Shown here: piece after piece, positions 1-8,549 of the stretch | Layout of the letters: each line of letters opens with the position of its first letter | Numbering within the stretch: the stretch's first letter is position 1 | Assembly: GCA_947453525.1 (NCBI GenBank) | Contig: CANGHD010000022.1 | Coordinates: 1-33,261 of the forward strand | Direction of reading: 5' to 3' | DNA: 33,261 nucleotides | Source: Paracoccaceae bacterium | GTDB lineage: Bacteria; Pseudomonadota; Alphaproteobacteria; Rhodobacterales; Rhodobacteraceae | Notes under the pieces: generated by a model | The model's database searches: none | Told to the model about the DNA's origin: nothing | What the model saw: only the letters and a program-made list of their open reading frames with translations | Program-made: the position numbers and the translations under genes

Positions 1-1194
1 CGTGTTCGGTTGCTTCAGGTCCGTCTTCCCAAAACGGCGCTGGAAAGCCTCACCTCTGTGGCTTTTGCCATGGGCATCGCCAGCCTGCGGGCACCCTTGT
101 TGGCTATGGTGGTAGCTCGGGCGCTGGCGGCATGGCGCGGCGAGGCTGTGGCGTCGGATGACACACTGCGCCATGCCGCCGAACTGACGCTCGCCCATCG
201 CGGCGACCTGCCGCAAACGTCGGAAGACCGGCCAGAGGATCAGGAGCCGCCACCCCCGCCGCCCGATCCGGGTGAAGGCGACAGCGAGCAGCCAGACGAC
301 AATGACCGCATACCCGATGAGGTGCTGCTGGAGGCGATCCGCGCCGCCCTGCCCCCTGATCTGCTGGCACGGCTGGCGGCAGCCAAGGCGGCAAGATCGG
401 CCAAGGGCTCGGGTTCTGGTGCTGCGCGCAAGGGCAACCACCGGGGGCGGCCCTTGCCCTCGCTGCCCGGTGTGCCGGGGTCGGGGCGGCGGATTGATCT
501 GGTGGCAACCTTGCGCGCCGCAGCACCATGGCAGCCGTTGCGGCGCAGGGCGCTAGCGTCTGAGGAGGTGACGGATAGGCTCAAGCTGGAAATCCGCAAG
601 TCTGACTTGCGGCTGAAGCGCTATCAGGAAACCTCGGACCGGGTCCTGATCTTCGCCGTCGACGCTTCGGGGTCGTCCGCCTTTGCAAGACTGGCCGAGG
701 CGAAGGGTGCGGTGGAACTGCTGTTGGCGCAGGCTTATGCGCGGCGCGATCATGTGGCGCTGGTGGCGTTTCGTGGGCAAGGGGCGGAACTTTTGCTGCC
801 TCCCACCCGCTCGCTTGTGCAGACCAAGCGCCGCCTGGCTTCGCTGCCCGGAGGGGGTGGAACGCCTTTGGCGGCGGGGATGCGGATGGCCTTTGAGCTG
901 GCCTTGCAGACCCGTGCAAGGGGCATGACCCCGACCGTGGCCCTGTTGACCGACGGGCGCGGCAACATAGCACTCGACGGGTCCGCCAACCGCGAGGCGG
1001 CCGAAGCTGACAGCCTTCGCATGGCCCGCGCCTTGCGAACTGCCGGAATGCCGGGGCTGGTGATCGACATTGCCAACCGTCCGCAGCTTGCCCTGCGCCG
1101 GATGGCCGAGGCGCTGGATGCGCCATATCTGGCCCTGCCCCGGGCTGATGCCCTACGCCTGTCTGTCGTGTTGCAATCTGCCTTGGGGGCCTGA
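1..1194 (+). CDS. bchD: Magnesium chelatase subunit D (BchD), 3' part
   Basis: The reading frame is open from the first base, so the gene is cut by the window edge and its AAA+ N-terminal domain is missing. What remains is the acidic, proline-rich linker (a run of prolines then DPGEGDSEQPDDND-like sequence near bases 240-310) and a C-terminal von Willebrand A/integrin-I domain. MIDAS metal-site motifs are visible: DASGS near base 660, GGTPL near 858 and TDGRGN near 950. BchD is the AAA+ partner of BchI that, with BchH, inserts Mg2+ into protoporphyrin IX in bacteriochlorophyll synthesis. bchO starts 1 base after the stop codon, the usual bchI-bchD-bchO order of purple bacteria. Identification is firm from the linker, the MIDAS set and the neighbour. 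Confidence 0.93.
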   Translation, partial: RVRLLQVRLPKTALESLTSVAFAMGIASLRAPLLAMVVARALAAWRGEAVASDDTLRHAAELTLAHRGDLPQTSEDRPEDQEPPPPPPDPGEGDSEQPDDNDRIPDEVLLEAIRAALPPDLLARLAAAKAARSAKGSGSGAARKGNHRGRPLPSLPGVPGSGRRIDLVATLRAAAPWQPLRRRALASEEVTDRLKLEIRKSDLRLKRYQETSDRVLIFAVDASGSSAFARLAEAKGAVELLLAQAYARRDHVALVAFRGQGAELLLPPTRSLVQTKRRLASLPGGGGTPLAAGMRMAFELALQTRARGMTPTVALLTDGRGNIALDGSANREAAEADSLRMARALRTAGMPGLVIDIANRPQLALRRMAEALDAPYLALPRADALRLSVVLQSALGA

Positions 1195-1195
1195 C

Positions 1196-2074
1196 GTGCG
1201 GGCGCTGAATATCCCGCGCAACTGGCCCTTTCGTGACGCCTCATGCCACATCGCCAGCCGCCCGCATCTGTGGCACGTGCAAGACATGGGTGAAGGACCG
1301 ACGCTGTTGCTGATCCATGGTGCCGGAGGGGCGACCCACAGTTGGCGAAACCTGATCCCGCTGCTGCTGCCTTGCTACCGGGTGATAGCACTCGACCTGC
1401 CCGGCCAAGGCTTTACAGTGCTTGGTAACCGGTCGCGCTGCGGGCTGGAGGCGATGGCGCAGGATATTGCAGCACTGTGTGCCCATGAGGGCTGGCAACC
1501 CGCCGCCATCATCGGCCATTCCGCCGGCGCCGCCATAGCGCTGCGGCTGGCCGAGACGCTGCCGCTTCAGGCCGTCATCGGCATCAACGCCGCCCTGAGC
1601 AAGTTCGACGGCATGGCGGGCTGGCTGTTCCCGGCGATGGCAAAGCTTCTGTCCATGACGCCCTTCATCCCACAGATCTTCAGCAAGCTCGCTGGAACGC
1701 CAACGCAGGTGCACGACCTGCTTGTCTCGACCGGATCGCATATCGAGGCGGCGGGAGAGGCGCAGTATCTGCACCTTGTCCGGATGCCCAGCCATGTCGA
1801 TGCGACCCTGACGATGATGGCGCAATGGACACTCGACGCGCTGCTGGGCAGGCTGGACCGGCAGACGGCACCCTGTCTGCTGATCACAGGCGCGGGTGAC
1901 CGCGCCGTGCCACCCGCGGTGTCGCGCAAGGCGGCCGAGGTGATCCCCAAGGCGCAACTGGCCAATTGCAGCGGCTTTGGCCATCTGATGCATGAAGAAG
2001 CGGCGACGCAGGTCGCATCCCTGATCCTACCCTTTCTGGCGCAACATGGCGTGGCACCGCAAAGCAGGGCCTGA
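1196..2074 (+). CDS. bchO: BchO, alpha/beta-hydrolase accessory protein of Mg chelatase
   Basis: This is a 292-aa alpha/beta-hydrolase-fold protein. I chose the GTG at 1196, one base after the bchD stop; the open frame runs further upstream but only inside bchD. Visible motifs are the oxyanion-hole HGAGG near residue 40, the nucleophile elbow GHSAG with Ser109, Asp235 in GAGDRAVP, and His263 in FGHLMHEE, a complete Ser-Asp-His triad. BchO is encoded with bchI/bchD in most purple-bacterial photosynthesis clusters and is linked to Mg-protoporphyrin formation, but its reaction is not established. Co-transcription with bchD is near certain. Confidence 0.9.
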   Translation: MRALNIPRNWPFRDASCHIASRPHLWHVQDMGEGPTLLLIHGAGGATHSWRNLIPLLLPCYRVIALDLPGQGFTVLGNRSRCGLEAMAQDIAALCAHEGWQPAAIIGHSAGAAIALRLAETLPLQAVIGINAALSKFDGMAGWLFPAMAKLLSMTPFIPQIFSKLAGTPTQVHDLLVSTGSHIEAAGEAQYLHLVRMPSHVDATLTMMAQWTLDALLGRLDRQTAPCLLITGAGDRAVPPAVSRKAAEVIPKAQLANCSGFGHLMHEEAATQVASLILPFLAQHGVAPQSRA

Positions 2075-2085
2075 TCCGTCTCGCA

Positions 2086-2114
2086 CGTCAGGGATTGCCC
2101 GGCGCACCCTGACG
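2086..2114 (+). terminator. Hairpin after bchO, possible end of the bch transcript
   Basis: An 8-bp perfect inverted repeat CGTCAGGG (2086-2093) / CCCTGACG (2107-2114) with a 13-base loop starts 12 bases after the bchO stop. No T-run follows, so it may be an mRNA 3'-end stabiliser rather than an intrinsic terminator. It lies in the 103-base gap before the P-type ATPase. Confidence 0.35.
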
Positions 2115-2177
2115 CAGATCAAGGCAGGATCCTTGGCTTTGCGGCTTGATGCGGGCAACCCTGACCGAAAGCGCCCG

Positions 2178-4757
2178 ATGCCCCAAAGCCCTTCCGAAGA
2201 GACAGGCAAAGGCCTGACCCAAGCCGAGGCGGTGCGCCGCCTGGCCACGCAGGGGGCCAATGAACTGGCGCGCACCGGCCGGCGGTCAGCCTTCCGCATC
2301 GTCTTCGAGGTGATGAAAGAGCCGATGCTGGCGCTGCTTTTGGGGGGCGGCGTGGTCTATCTGCTGTTGGGCAACAGGGAAGAGGCGCTGATCCTGCTGG
2401 TCTTTGCCTGCCTGTCTATCGGCATCACCGTCGTGCAAGAGGCGCGGACGGAACGCGTGATGGATGCCTTGCGCGACCTGACCAGCCCGCGCGCCCTCGT
2501 CATCCGCGACGGTCAGCGTCACCGCATCGCCGGGCGTGAGGTGGTGGTGGGCGATCTCATCGTGCTGTCGGAAGGCGACCGGGTGCCCGCCGACGCCATG
2601 CTGACCCAAGCGAACGGACTTGCCGCCGATGAATCCCTTCTGACGGGCGAAGCGGTTCCGGTGCGAAAGCGGGCACCGGAACCGCTTGCAAACCGTCCGC
2701 CGGCCGCCCGGGCCGGGGGCGAGGACTTGCCGCAGGTCTTCTCGGGGTCGCTGATCGTGCGGGGCACTGGCATCGCAGAGGTTATCGCCACCGGAGCCCG
2801 CACGGAACTGGGCAAGATCGGCACCTCCCTCGCGGCGTTGGAGACGGAGACGCCGCATCTGCAACGGCAGATCCGGCGGATTGTTCTGATCTTGGCCATC
2901 ACGGGCGCTTTGGTGAGCCTTGCCGTCGTGGTGCTTTACGGCGTGCTGCGCGGCGGCTGGTTGCAGGCGGTTCTGGCGGGGATAGCGGTGGGCATGTCGA
3001 TGCTGCCGGAGGAATTCCCGATGGTGCTGGCCGTCTTCATGGCAATGGGGGCCTGGCGCATCTCGAAGGCGCGGGTGCTGACCCGGCGGGCTTCGGCCAT
3101 TGAAACGCTCGGTGCGGCCTCGGTCCTGTGCACCGACAAGACGGGGACGTTGACGGAAAACCGGATGAAGGTGGCCGAACTGCGGCTGGCCAGCGGGCAG
3201 ACGCTGAGCTTGTCTGCCGAACCCCTGGCCGAGCCGTTCCTGACACTGGCAGAGGTGGGCACCATGGCCTCAGCACCGCAGCCTTTCGATCCGATGGAAA
3301 AGGCGTTTCACGACCTTTACCCGGTGGATCAAGGCCAAAGCCTGGTCAAGTCCTATCCCCTGACGCAGGAACTGCTGGCGATGACTCAGGTCTGGCAGAC
3401 CGGATCGGCGCAGATCGCCACCGCAAAGGGCGCGCCCGAGGCGATTGCGGGGCTCTGCCAGCTTGGTCCGGTGGCGCAAAAGGCGGTGACCGCGCAGGTC
3501 AATGCCATGGCCGCCAAGGGGTTGCGGGTTCTGGGGCTGGCCGTCGCTGAAGCCAGCGTCCTGCCCGAAGCGCAGGACGGTTTCACCTTCAAGTTCCTCG
3601 GGCTGGTGGGTCTGGCCGACCCCTTGCGGGCGCAGGTCCCTGCGGCGGTGGCCGAATGTCGGGCCGCCGGGATCAAGGTGGTGATGATCACCGGCGATTA
3701 CCCCGCCACCGCCCACGCCATCGCGGCGGAAGCCGGGATCGAGGGAGACACCGTCATTTCCGGTCCAGATCTGGAGGCGATGACGGACAAGGCCTTGGCC
3801 AAGGCCGTCAAGACCGCCACGATCTTCGCCCGCATCCAGCCGGAACAAAAGCTGCGCATCGTCAATGCCTTCAAGACGGATGGCGAGGTCGTGGCGATGA
3901 CCGGGGACGGGGTCAACGACGCGCCGTCGCTGAAAGCCGCGCATATCGGCGTGGCGATGGGCGGGCGGGGCACCGATGTGGCGCGGGAAGCGGCCTCGAT
4001 GATGCTGCTGGATGACGATTTCGGCTCCATCGTCACCACAATCCGCCTCGGCCGCCGCATCTACGACAACCTGCGCAAGGCGATGAGCTTCATTCTGGCC
4101 GTCCACGTGCCCATTGCAGGCCTTGCGCTGATGCCCCTGCTGTTCGGCATGCCCCTGATGTTCAGCCCGATCCACATCGCCTTTCTGGAGATGGTGATCG
4201 ACCCGGTCTGCTCGCTGGTCTTCGAGGCGGAAGACGCCGAGCCGGGCCTGATGAAACGCCCGCCCCGCCCGGTGCTGGAGCCCTTATTCTCGGGCCCCAC
4301 GGTGATGTGGAGCCTGTTTCAGGGGATACTCGTCCTGCTTGTCGTGGCGGCCATCGCGTGGTTCGCCCCGATCTATGGCATGTCAGAGGGCCAGACCCGG
4401 GCCTTGGGGTTCACGTCGCTGGTCTTGTCGATCGTGGCGCTGATCTTTGTGGACCGTGCGACAACCACGTCCATCCTCAAGGCGGTTATACGGCCCAACC
4501 GGGCACTGCTGGTGGTGCTTCCGGTGATCGCAGTGACATTGGGGACGGCGGTCTTCTGGTCTCCGGCGCAAGAGTTGTTTGGCTTCGCGGCGCTGCCTGC
4601 GGCCTGGGTGGCCTTGCCGCCTGCAGCCGGTTTCATGGTGCTGCTGGGCCTGGAACTGCTGAAACCGATCTGGCTGCACGCGGCAGAGGCCAACGAAGCG
4701 GTTTTCAGCCGGACCGGTGTCACAAAGCGGCGTGCGGCCAGAAAGGCCGCGAATTGA
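2178..4757 (+). CDS. Cation-translocating P-type ATPase (specificity unknown)
   Basis: This 859-aa P-type ATPase has about ten membrane helices, four before the phosphorylation domain and six after. Key sites are the actuator loop TGEA (residues 156-159, with Ala where many pumps have Ser), the M4 sequence PEEFP (277-281), phosphorylation Asp320 in DKTGTLT, KGAPE in the nucleotide-binding domain, and TGDGVND with Asp577. There is no N-terminal CxxC heavy-metal domain and M4 lacks the CPC motif of P1B pumps. The architecture is that of the P2-type (calcium-like) group, but M4 is PEEFP rather than PEGLP and M6 carries DPVCSLVFEAE, so the ion is unclear. An upstream in-frame ATG at 2046 lies inside bchO and adds a charged, non-conserved tail; I prefer the ATG at 2178, although its ribosome site is weak. 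It points the same way as bchO but is probably not functionally linked. Confidence 0.85.
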   Translation: MPQSPSEETGKGLTQAEAVRRLATQGANELARTGRRSAFRIVFEVMKEPMLALLLGGGVVYLLLGNREEALILLVFACLSIGITVVQEARTERVMDALRDLTSPRALVIRDGQRHRIAGREVVVGDLIVLSEGDRVPADAMLTQANGLAADESLLTGEAVPVRKRAPEPLANRPPAARAGGEDLPQVFSGSLIVRGTGIAEVIATGARTELGKIGTSLAALETETPHLQRQIRRIVLILAITGALVSLAVVVLYGVLRGGWLQAVLAGIAVGMSMLPEEFPMVLAVFMAMGAWRISKARVLTRRASAIETLGAASVLCTDKTGTLTENRMKVAELRLASGQTLSLSAEPLAEPFLTLAEVGTMASAPQPFDPMEKAFHDLYPVDQGQSLVKSYPLTQELLAMTQVWQTGSAQIATAKGAPEAIAGLCQLGPVAQKAVTAQVNAMAAKGLRVLGLAVAEASVLPEAQDGFTFKFLGLVGLADPLRAQVPAAVAECRAAGIKVVMITGDYPATAHAIAAEAGIEGDTVISGPDLEAMTDKALAKAVKTATIFARIQPEQKLRIVNAFKTDGEVVAMTGDGVNDAPSLKAAHIGVAMGGRGTDVAREAASMMLLDDDFGSIVTTIRLGRRIYDNLRKAMSFILAVHVPIAGLALMPLLFGMPLMFSPIHIAFLEMVIDPVCSLVFEAEDAEPGLMKRPPRPVLEPLFSGPTVMWSLFQGILVLLVVAAIAWFAPIYGMSEGQTRALGFTSLVLSIVALIFVDRATTTSILKAVIRPNRALLVVLPVIAVTLGTAVFWSPAQELFGFAALPAAWVALPPAAGFMVLLGLELLKPIWLHAAEANEAVFSRTGVTKRRAARKAAN

Positions 4758-4807
4758 ACCCCAAGCTTGGCGGAAGGCGCAAAGGGACATGACATCGCGT
4801 CGCGCCG

Positions 4808-5779
4808 TCACCCCGCAGTCTGTGCGGAATGAGGCATGGCCGTGAAAATCTGGGCAGCTGCGCCGATGATCCCGGCATCGTTACCCAAGGTTGCAGGCGC
4901 GAAGCGAAGGCCGGCCATGTAGCCGGGCAGACCGCAGCGCCGCGCTTCGGCCTCCAGCGGGGACAAGAGAAGCGCGCCAGCGGCCATAAGGCCACCGCCC
5001 AACACAACCGTGTCAGGGGCGAAGGTGTGAACCCACGAGGCTACCGCCCGCCCGATCCAGCGCCCGGCCTCGGCCAGCAGATCGCGGGCATCCGGATCGC
5101 CCGCCAAGGCACAGCGGATCACTGTCGCGGCGGTGACGGGCGTGCCGTCCTCCTCTGACAGGCGGGCGATAGCGCCCTTGGGATGCAGCGTCGCATGATC
5201 TTGCGCCCGCGTGTCCAGCGCCTCGGCGGAAGCCAAGGCTTCAAGACACCCCGCGCAGCCGAGGCGGCAGCGCAGACTGGAACCGCCACCCACAATAATA
5301 TGCCCGGCATCGCCAAGACATCCGCCCGAGGTCACCATCGCCTGCCCATCCACGATCATGGCGGCACCGATGCCAGTTCCGGCCGTGACCATAAGTAATC
5401 GCCGCGCCGCGCTGTTCGCCCCAAACCGGGCTTCGGCCAAGGCAGCAGCAGTGGCATCGTTTTCGAACCGGGCGGGCAGGCCCAACCGATCGGTCAGACG
5501 CTGCGCCAAAGGATAGTCGACGAGGCCCGGCACATTGCCCAAGCCACCCGACAGATTGCCCGGATGGATCGGACCCGGATAGCCGATCCCGATGCCCGAA
5601 AGAGGCAGACCTTGCGGCACAAGTCCACCAATCGCCGAGGCATAGACGTCAAAGATTACCTCTCCCGGTTGGCCCGGAACGGCGGCAATTGTGGAGCGCG
5701 CGAGAATCTCCCCGGTCTCCGAAACGAGACCGATCTTGGTGCTGCCACCGCCGATGTCGATGCCGATGGCGTGGCGCAT
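4808..5779 (-). CDS. ROK-family sugar kinase
   Basis: This 323-aa ROK protein (repressor/ORF/kinase family, no DNA-binding domain) should phosphorylate a hexose or amino sugar with ATP in the cytoplasm. The N-terminal phosphate-binding loop GIDIGGGSTKIG, the catalytic-Asp segment ENDATAAA and the ATP-site TAGTGIGAA are present. The zinc-site region is unusual: LGDAGHI supplies His, but the family CxCGxxGCxE motif reads CRLGCAGCLE, so the second Cys is Leu and an extra Cys sits two residues later. The ATG at 5779 is chosen because GGGGGG lies just upstream; the frame extends 18 codons further into gntR. It is the last gene of the sugar operon, starting 10 bases after the gntR stop. Known ROK substrates include glucose, fructose, N-acetylglucosamine and N-acetylmannosamine; the sequence alone does not decide. 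Confidence 0.85.
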   Translation of the reverse strand: MRHAIGIDIGGGSTKIGLVSETGEILARSTIAAVPGQPGEVIFDVYASAIGGLVPQGLPLSGIGIGYPGPIHPGNLSGGLGNVPGLVDYPLAQRLTDRLGLPARFENDATAAALAEARFGANSAARRLLMVTAGTGIGAAMIVDGQAMVTSGGCLGDAGHIIVGGGSSLRCRLGCAGCLEALASAEALDTRAQDHATLHPKGAIARLSEEDGTPVTAATVIRCALAGDPDARDLLAEAGRWIGRAVASWVHTFAPDTVVLGGGLMAAGALLLSPLEAEARRCGLPGYMAGLRFAPATLGNDAGIIGAAAQIFTAMPHSAQTAG

Positions 5780-5789
5780 GGAGCCCCCC

Positions 5790-6569
5790 TTAAAGCCGGT
5801 AGCGGTTGATGTTGAGCATGAAGCCGTCACCACGATAGATCGATCGGACGTATTCGCAGACCTGATCCGTATCGGTCGCAGTCACCCGCCAGACCGCCAG
5901 CACCGGCGCATCCGGGGCAATCTGCAAATGCCCGGCTTCTTCCATGGTCGCGCCGATCGACTCAAACAGCGCGTCGGCCCAAGCCGGAACAATGCCCCAG
6001 AGCCGGGTCATGCGGTCGTAAAGCGAGCCGTCCTCGAACATCTCTTTCGTTGCATCCGGGTAAAGGACCATGGGCAAATAGGCCTCCTCGACGGCAATCG
6101 GGCGGCCATCGATGGACCTGACGCGGCGCAGGAGGATGAACCGCCCGGTTCCGGCGACTTGCAAATGGTTGCAAAAGGCTTCGGGCAGGCTGACATCGGC
6201 GACAAAGCCGATCAGTGTCGCACCCGGCGTGCCGCCCAGACGCCGCACCTCGGAGGTGAAACTGTGAAAGCCGGATACGCCTTTCATCCGGGATGTGGTG
6301 GTGAAATAGCCCCGGCCCTGTTCGCTGTAGATCGCTCCCCGCATCTCCAACAGCTTAAGCGCCTGCCGGATGGTGACCCGCGACACACCGAATTCGCGCG
6401 ACAGATCACCCTCTGACGGAAGCGCGAAGTAAGCGCCTTGCCGGGCCTTGATCGCCTCGCTGAGGATTTCGGCCACTTGCAGGTAGATCGCGGCCGCGCC
6501 AGGGCCGCGGACGGGGCGTTTGTCCCATTTTGGTTCGGTCGAGGAGGGACGATCAGTCGTGGCTGTCAT
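5790..6569 (-). CDS. GntR-family (HutC subfamily) regulator with UTRA sensor domain
   Basis: The 259-aa protein has a winged helix-turn-helix at about residues 25-95 (YLQVAEILSEAI, LPSEGDLSREFGVSR, TIRQALKLLE) and a UTRA ligand-binding domain at about 110-255. HutC-type regulators usually repress a neighbouring catabolic operon and are released by a phosphorylated sugar or related effector. Its ATG overlaps the end of the ABC ATPase gene by 17 bases, so it is translated as part of the operon it probably controls. FrlR, the regulator of fructoselysine operons, belongs to the same subfamily. A likely binding site is the palindrome in the promoter at 12706-12719. Confidence 0.9.
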   Translation of the reverse strand: MTATTDRPSSTEPKWDKRPVRGPGAAAIYLQVAEILSEAIKARQGAYFALPSEGDLSREFGVSRVTIRQALKLLEMRGAIYSEQGRGYFTTTSRMKGVSGFHSFTSEVRRLGGTPGATLIGFVADVSLPEAFCNHLQVAGTGRFILLRRVRSIDGRPIAVEEAYLPMVLYPDATKEMFEDGSLYDRMTRLWGIVPAWADALFESIGATMEEAGHLQIAPDAPVLAVWRVTATDTDQVCEYVRSIYRGDGFMLNINRYRL

Positions 6570-7629
6570 CGTTCAGCCTTTTGCCGGTTTCCACATCGAA
6601 GAAATGCGCCTGATCGGCGGGAAGCCGCAGGTCCAGCAGTTCACCGGTGTCAATCCGGTGGCGGGCCGGAAAGCTGGCGACCAGCCGCTGGGTGCCGATT
6701 TTGCCGGTCACGATCAGTTCCGGCCCGGTCAGTTCCGACACGTCGACCCGCAGCGGCAGGCTGATCCCGTCGTTCCCAAGCTGCAGCGCCTCGGGTCGGA
6801 TGCCGAGGGTGATCTTGTCGGCCTTGGCCGCCTTTGGGCGCGGCAGGTCCAGCATCCGGTCCAACCCATTGATCTGCAATCCACCCTCGCGCCAGATGCC
6901 CGCCAGCATGTTCATCGGAGGCGCGCCCACGAAGGTGGCGACATAGGCGGTGGCGGGGCGTTGGTAGATGGCTTCGGGCGTGCCCCATTGTTCGATCTTG
7001 CCATTTCGCATCACAGCGATGCGGGTGGCCAGCGTCATCGCCTCAATCTGATCATGGGTGACATAGACGATCGTGGTTTTCAGCATCTGATGCAGGCGTT
7101 TCAACTCGGTCCGCATCTCCATCCGCAGTTTGGCATCGAGGTTCGAGAGCGGCTCGTCGAACAGGAAGACCTTGGGTTGACGGACCAAGGCCCGCCCGAT
7201 GGCGACACGCTGGCGCTGGCCGCCCGAAAGCTGGCTGGGCTTGCGGTCCAAGAGCGGCTCAATCTGCAAGAGGCGCGCCGCTTCCAGCACGGCGCGCTCG
7301 CGTTCGGGCTTGGGGACCCTGCGCATTTCCAGACCGAAGCCAATGTTTCGCGCCACGGTCAGGTTGGGGTAAAGCGCGTAGGATTGGAACACCATGGCGA
7401 TGTCGCGGTCCTTGGGGTGGACGCCCGTCAACGAGCGCCCGTCGATGCTGACACCGCCACTGGTCGGTTCGGCCAATCCGGCGATGATGTTGAGCAGCGT
7501 GGATTTTCCGCAACCCGACGCACCGAGCAGAACAAGGAACTCGCCGCTGTCGAGGGCGATGTTGATGCCTTTCAGCGTCTGAACGTCACCGAAGGATTTG
7601 GTCAGGTTGTCGATGGCAAGGGCGCTCAT
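6553..7629 (-). CDS. ABC transporter ATP-binding protein, MalK/UgpC/MsmX type
   Basis: A 358-aa ATPase that powers the sugar importer of this operon. Walker A is GASGCGKST, the signature LSGGQRQRVAIGRA, Walker B FLFDEP, the D-loop SNLDA and the H-loop YVTHDQ; a C-terminal TOBE/OB-fold region follows (about residues 240-358). The open frame reaches to 7956, but the conserved N-terminus MSALAIDNLTKSFGD starts at 7629, where ATG overlaps the TGA of the upstream kinase as ATGA. All catalytic motifs are intact. Confidence 0.95.
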   Translation of the reverse strand: MSALAIDNLTKSFGDVQTLKGINIALDSGEFLVLLGASGCGKSTLLNIIAGLAEPTSGGVSIDGRSLTGVHPKDRDIAMVFQSYALYPNLTVARNIGFGLEMRRVPKPERERAVLEAARLLQIEPLLDRKPSQLSGGQRQRVAIGRALVRQPKVFLFDEPLSNLDAKLRMEMRTELKRLHQMLKTTIVYVTHDQIEAMTLATRIAVMRNGKIEQWGTPEAIYQRPATAYVATFVGAPPMNMLAGIWREGGLQINGLDRMLDLPRPKAAKADKITLGIRPEALQLGNDGISLPLRVDVSELTGPELIVTGKIGTQRLVASFPARHRIDTGELLDLRLPADQAHFFDVETGKRLNDDSHD

Positions 7630-8549
7630 GGGTTCAGGTCCTGTTCGGGCGGCGCGAAGTGTCTGGGATGGGTCGAGATGGCATGCGACGCCATGGCCAC
7701 GCCATGGCGCAGGCAGACAGGCAGCGGCAGGGCACGGGCAAAGGCCGCCAGAAACCCGGCGTTGAAGATGTCGCCCGCGCCTATGGTATCCACCACGTGC
7801 ACGGCGTTTGCACGGGCATGATGGACACGGCCATCCGTGTCGAGGGCCAGCGCGCCCTGTGGGCCACGCTTGACGACGACCACGGCGTCTGGCGGCATGA
7901 TCTGACGCATGGTGCGGGCGGCCTCTTCGACGCTGGTGGTTTCGGTCAGTCCACACGCCTCAATCTCGTTCAGAAGGGCAATCTTGCTGCGCGCCAGCCA
8001 GTTCGAGGCCTGCCTGCGCGCGGCCTCAGTCCAACCCTGCGTCGGCCAGCCGGTATCAAGCGCCACATCGACGCCCTGCCCTTCGGCCCAGTCGAAGATT
8101 TCGCCGTAGCCCGCAGCCAGATCTTCGGTGACGAAAGCACCACAGAGAAGCAGCAGGCCGCCTTGCAAAGCGGCACCGTCCAAGCTTGCGATCACAACGC
8201 GGGCGGTCATGTCCAGCAGATGGCCATTGGTGGTGAAGAAGGTGCGCTCGCCGTCCGGATGGGTCAAGCCGACCGACAGCGTCGTGCGGCGCGGGCTGAC
8301 GGGCCAGTGCCGTGCGTGGCGCGGGAAGGCAGCGCCAAGCCAAGTGCCAAAGTGATCCGCACCGATGTTGGCGGCGAACTGGAACGCTAGCCCCATCGCC
8401 TCCCAGGCCAAAGCCGTGTTGCCTGCAGCGCCGCCGACCCGCAGATCGTCATGGGCGACCATCACCTCGGTGCCTGGCTGCGGCCATGGGGCGACAGGGC
8501 CGAGGATCAGGTCCACGTTGACATTGCCTGCGACGGCCAGCGGGCGCAT
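7626..8549 (-). CDS. PfkB-family sugar kinase (FrlD-like context)
   Basis: A 307-aa ribokinase/PfkB-fold kinase. The N-terminal substrate region AGNVNVDLILG is followed by a GGAAGNTA signature-1 segment, and the C-terminal signature is DTIGAGDIFNAGFLAA with the GAGD catalytic Asp. The start codon directly follows the stop of the SIS gene (0 bases between) and its stop overlaps the ABC ATPase start by 4 bases. In fructoselysine operons a PfkB kinase (FrlD) phosphorylates the imported Amadori compound at C6, and the product is cleaved by a SIS-fold deglycase (FrlB). The same gene pairing here suggests that role, but the substrate is inferred. Other PfkB substrates such as fructose, ribose or 2-keto-3-deoxygluconate cannot be ruled out. 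Confidence 0.85.
   Translation of the reverse strand: MRPLAVAGNVNVDLILGPVAPWPQPGTEVMVAHDDLRVGGAAGNTALAWEAMGLAFQFAANIGADHFGTWLGAAFPRHARHWPVSPRRTTLSVGLTHPDGERTFFTTNGHLLDMTARVVIASLDGAALQGGLLLLCGAFVTEDLAAGYGEIFDWAEGQGVDVALDTGWPTQGWTEAARRQASNWLARSKIALLNEIEACGLTETTSVEEAARTMRQIMPPDAVVVVKRGPQGALALDTDGRVHHARANAVHVVDTIGAGDIFNAGFLAAFARALPLPVCLRHGVAMASHAISTHPRHFAPPEQDLNP

Noticed and set aside
7630-7956. N-terminal extension of the ABC ATPase open frame to 467 aa
   Set aside because: The extra residues are arginine/proline-rich shadow sequence inside the PfkB kinase gene, and the conserved ATPase N-terminus with an ATGA overlap is at 7629.
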